Source: Marinomonas shanghaiensis
GTDB lineage: Bacteria > Pseudomonadota > Gammaproteobacteria > Pseudomonadales > Marinomonadaceae
DNA: 64,000 nt
NCBI RefSeq assembly: GCF_003259175.1
Contig: NZ_QGOK01000010.1
Coordinates: 1-64,000, forward strand
Direction: 5' to 3'
Shown: piece after piece, positions 61,310 through 64,000 of the stretch
How the letters are laid out: each line of letters begins with the position of its first letter
Numbering within the stretch: position 1 is the first letter of the stretch
The notes under the pieces: model-generated
Databases searched by the model: none
What the model saw: only the letters and a program-made list of their open reading frames with translations
Told to the model about the DNA's origin: nothing
Made by a program: the position numbers and the translations under genes

Positions 61310-63076
61310 ATGGATCAATTTACTATCAACCTATTGTTCGTCGGTGGTTCCTTTGCGCTTTACTTCGGTATTGCTATTTGGGCTAGAGCCGGGTCGACAA
61401 AAGAGTTTTATGTCGCAGGCGGTGGTGTCCATCCGGTATTAAATGGTATGGCAACCGCAGCGGACTGGATGTCTGCAGCCTCTTTCATTTCTATGGCAGG
61501 CTTAATCGCGGCAGGCGGTTATGCTAACTCAACGTATTTAATGGGCTGGACTGGAGGTTATGTACTGCTGGCGATGTTGCTCGCACCGTACTTGCGTAAA
61601 TTTGGCAAGTTTACTGTGCCAGACTTCATCGGTGATCGTTTCTACAGCAATACCGCCCGTCTCGTCGCGGTGGCTTGTTTGATCATTGCGTCGGTAACCT
61701 ATGTTATCGGTCAAATGACCGGTGCAGGCGTGGCCTTCTCTCGCTTCTTAGAAGTCGATAACAATACCGGTCTTTTGATCGCGGCAGTGGTTGTATTCTT
61801 CTACGCCGTTTTGGGCGGCATGAAAGGCATCACTTATACGCAGGTTGCGCAGTATGTGGTATTGATCATTGCTTATACGATTCCTGCGGTATTCATCTCC
61901 TTACAACTAACAGACTCGGTTATCCCTGCTATTGGTCTTTTCTCTAACCACACAGAATCCGGTATGCCTTTATTGCAGAAACTAGACGAAGTGGTTCGTG
62001 AACTGGGTTTTAGAGATTACACGGCTGATGTTGACAACAAACTCAACATGGTTCTGTTCACTCTATCCCTCATGATAGGTACAGCAGGTCTACCACACGT
62101 TATCATTCGTTTCTTCACGGTTCCTAAAGTGGCCGATGCGCGCTGGTCTGCTGGCTGGGCACTAGTCTTCATTGCTTTGCTATACCTAACAGCACCTGCT
62201 GTTGCGTCTATGGCACGTTTGAATCTATTGACTACTATCTATCCTTCTGGCCCAACGGCGGCACCTATTGAGTACGCTGAGCGTCCTGATTGGGTTCAAA
62301 CATGGGAAACGACCGGTCTTATCAAGTTTGACGATAAAAATGGCGATGGTCGTGTGCAATTCTATAACGACGTTCCTGCTTTTAAAGATGAAGCAACGGC
62401 TCGTGGTTGGGAAGGCAATGAGTTAACGGTTAACGGTGACATCCTTGTATTGGCAAACCCAGAAATTGCCAATCTTCCAGGTTGGGTTGTGGGTTTGATC
62501 GCAGCAGGTGGCTTGGCCGCCGCACTGTCCACTGCCGCGGGTCTGCTGTTGGCTATTTCGTCTGCAATCAGTCATGACTTGATCAAAGGCTCTATCAACC
62601 CCAATATCAGTGATAAAGGAGAACTAAGAGTCGCAAGGGTATCCATGTTCGTTGCTATTGCTGTAGCAACCTATCTCGGTATGAACCCTCCAGGCTTTGC
62701 CGCGCAAGTGGTGGCATTGGCCTTTGGTATCGCAGCGGCCTCTATCTTCCCAGCTCTCATGATGGGGATCTTCTCCAAACGCGTGAACAGCACGGGAGCA
62801 GTCGCTGGTATGCTTGCGGGTCTGATCTCTACCTTGGTTTATATCTTCTTATTCCTTGGCTGGTTCTTTATCCCAGGTACGGCGTCATTCGCCAACACAC
62901 CTGACAACTGGTGGTTCGGAGTATCTCCATTGTCATTCGGTGCGATTGGTGCAGTGATTAACTTTGTGGTCGCGTTTACTGTCTCTTCGATGACAGCGCC
63001 ACCACCAAAAGAAATCCAAGACCTCGTTGAAAGTGTTCGTTATCCTCAAGGTGCTGGCGGTGCCGTTGACCATTAA
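61310..63076 (+). CDS. VC_2705-type sodium:solute symporter (SLC5 family)
   Basis: A 588-residue membrane protein with about 13 helices: GSTKEFYVAGGGVHPVLNGMATAADWMSAASF near the N-terminus is the conserved entry of acetate-permease-like SLC5 proteins. An insertion of about 70 hydrophilic residues (about 320-395) has an Asp-rich stretch (DDKNGDGR) that resembles a calcium-binding loop. The pair with the DUF4212 gene suggests uptake of acetate or a related short carboxylate. It ends in a hairpin terminator at 63102-63130. Confidence 0.93.
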   Translation: MDQFTINLLFVGGSFALYFGIAIWARAGSTKEFYVAGGGVHPVLNGMATAADWMSAASFISMAGLIAAGGYANSTYLMGWTGGYVLLAMLLAPYLRKFGKFTVPDFIGDRFYSNTARLVAVACLIIASVTYVIGQMTGAGVAFSRFLEVDNNTGLLIAAVVVFFYAVLGGMKGITYTQVAQYVVLIIAYTIPAVFISLQLTDSVIPAIGLFSNHTESGMPLLQKLDEVVRELGFRDYTADVDNKLNMVLFTLSLMIGTAGLPHVIIRFFTVPKVADARWSAGWALVFIALLYLTAPAVASMARLNLLTTIYPSGPTAAPIEYAERPDWVQTWETTGLIKFDDKNGDGRVQFYNDVPAFKDEATARGWEGNELTVNGDILVLANPEIANLPGWVVGLIAAGGLAAALSTAAGLLLAISSAISHDLIKGSINPNISDKGELRVARVSMFVAIAVATYLGMNPPGFAAQVVALAFGIAAASIFPALMMGIFSKRVNSTGAVAGMLAGLISTLVYIFLFLGWFFIPGTASFANTPDNWWFGVSPLSFGAIGAVINFVVAFTVSSMTAPPPKEIQDLVESVRYPQGAGGAVDH

Positions 63077-63101
63077 AGGTTAATTCCATCATAGCCAATC
63101 G

Positions 63102-63130
63102 TTGGGCCTCACCTTCTTTGTGAGGCCCAA
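63102..63130 (+). terminator. Terminator of the symporter pair
   Basis: An 11-bp stem (TTGGGCCTCAC and complement) with a 7-base loop, 25 bp after the symporter stop. It is followed by CTTCTCT rather than a clean T-run. Confidence 0.75.
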
Positions 63131-63175
63131 CTTCTCTATACTACACACCACATAAATACATTTAAGAGAATACTT

Positions 63176-63697
63176 ATGTTTTGGGAACTCATTGCGACTG
63201 TTTTTGCCGGTATCGGCGGCGCAGGTATCGCGCTGTTATTAAGAAAACTGACCAAACAAGCCGCACCTAAATGGCTCGTTCCTGTCTTTGCTGGCGGAGC
63301 CATGCTTGGCTTCCAAATCCAAGGAGAATACGAATGGTATGATCACCAAGCCAGCTTATTGCCCGAAGGCGTTGTTGTAGTAAAAACCGTTCAAGAAGAA
63401 GCCCCATGGCGTCCTTGGAGCTACGTTTTCCCTCAAACCATGCGTTTTATTGCGGCCGACGTCGCCAACTCAGCAAAAAACAAAATCGACCCAAACTTAG
63501 TCTTAGTCGACTTATACTTTTTTGAACGCCGTCACATGGCCAAACGTGTGCCTCAAATTATCGATTGCGTACAAGGCGCAAGAACAGATTTCACCCAATC
63601 CTTTACAGCGTCCAAAGAAGCAAAACAACCTTCTGCTTCAACTTGGTATCCACTTGAAAGCGATGATTTATTACTAAAAGCAGTGTGTGCGGGATAG
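63176..63697 (+). CDS. Conserved hypothetical membrane-anchored protein
   Basis: A 173-residue protein with two N-terminal hydrophobic segments (about 3-22 and 34-48) and a soluble C-terminal region (VVVVKTVQEEAPWRPWSYVF, then a Cys-containing stretch). I recall similar proteins in Marinomonas-like genomes downstream of transport genes but know no function. TAAGAGA lies upstream of the ATG. Confidence 0.7.
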   Translation: MFWELIATVFAGIGGAGIALLLRKLTKQAAPKWLVPVFAGGAMLGFQIQGEYEWYDHQASLLPEGVVVVKTVQEEAPWRPWSYVFPQTMRFIAADVANSAKNKIDPNLVLVDLYFFERRHMAKRVPQIIDCVQGARTDFTQSFTASKEAKQPSASTWYPLESDDLLLKAVCAG

Positions 63698-63731
63698 TAC
63701 AAAAATAGACAAACTAAAATAGTGTTGTCCA

Positions 63732-64000
63732 TCACAACAAAGCCCGTTCAACTAATTTATATAGATCCCCATCATGTTTAAAACCTACCTCATTGGCAGA
63801 AGGGGTTTCTAACAGTGGAAAACGTCCAAACAAGTTTTCAATCATGGGATTGGGTTCATAGCTAACGAGTTCATTTGCGTTTTGCTTATACACCAAGCCA
63901 AGAGCCTCAACCATTTCGGCCATGCTGAAACAGAGAGTGGGTAAGGTGAAGGTTCTATTCGACTTGAGCTTGCTTTCTTCGACTGCGGCGCCATACAATA
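63732..64000 (-). CDS. 3' end of a D-erythronate dehydrogenase-like gene (partial)
   Basis: The last about 89 residues of a minus-strand gene that runs off the window. The sequence (FTLPTLCFSMAEMVEALGLV ... SYEPNPMIENLFGRFPL ... ANEVGFKHDGDLYKLVERALL) matches the C-terminal part of NAD-dependent epimerase-family D-erythronate dehydrogenases (DenD-like). The nucleotide-binding domain and active site lie outside the window, so this is fold-level only. Confidence 0.7.
   Translation of the reverse strand, partial: LYGAAVEESKLKSNRTFTLPTLCFSMAEMVEALGLVYKQNANELVSYEPNPMIENLFGRFPLLETPSANEVGFKHDGDLYKLVERALL

Overview
The window looks like chromosomal DNA of a marine, aerobic gammaproteobacterium of the Oceanospirillales, most like Marinomonas. 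This is inferred from gene content and protein character (CydABX-DC, AguA, HemG, a VC_2705-type acetate/solute symporter pair, MocR and Lrp regulators); no marker such as rRNA is present. I see no tRNA, rRNA, CRISPR array, transposase or prophage. Genes are dense, with many clean hairpin terminators between convergent genes.

Layout: (1) 1-1063 is a repeat-rich stretch. A duplicated tail of cydC and REP-like palindromes flank a small unknown gene. (2) 1064-7779 is a five-gene cytochrome bd operon on the minus strand, cydA-cydB-cydX-cydD-cydC, including a 36-residue CydX, with a DUF1289 gene upstream. (3) 7857-13588 holds metY, arfB, a stand-alone HisA of the eukaryotic (HIS6) type, a lipoprotein, an unknown gene and a sigma-54 activator with a degenerate receiver. 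(4) 13701-28990 is mixed housekeeping: an 11-mer repeat lipoprotein, agmatine deiminase, an RsgA-like GTPase behind a cluster of palindromes, hemG, a Kef-type antiporter, type-2 argC, a DASS transporter, an e(P4)-type phosphatase, a large FAD oxidoreductase, a DUF945 protein, a SPOR lipoprotein and a YqaA protein.

(5) 29228-40214 is the most interesting part. A glycogen operon begins with a 1041-residue protein closely resembling the alpha/beta regulatory subunits of eukaryotic phosphorylase kinase, followed by glgB (branching) and glgX (debranching). Chemoreceptor genes lie on both sides. No glycogen synthase, ADP-glucose pyrophosphorylase or phosphorylase gene is in the window.

(6) 40510-47162 has a 2OG-Fe dioxygenase, two tandem paralogous receiver-TPR response regulators, the stress kinase srkA and an overlapping RecQ-family helicase. 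(7) 47184-50470 has a minus-strand group (DUF1127-like, LysE exporter, GIY-YIG, VOC) divergent from a MocR regulator, with four CTGTATG half-sites between them. (8) 50668-56494 is a translationally coupled tripartite RND efflux operon. (9) 56864-60888 has an Lrp regulator with a class-V aminotransferase, then MOSC, GNAT and FosA-like genes. (10) 61044-64000 has the DUF4212/SLC5 symporter pair, an unknown membrane protein and the 3' end of a D-erythronate dehydrogenase-like gene cut by the window edge.
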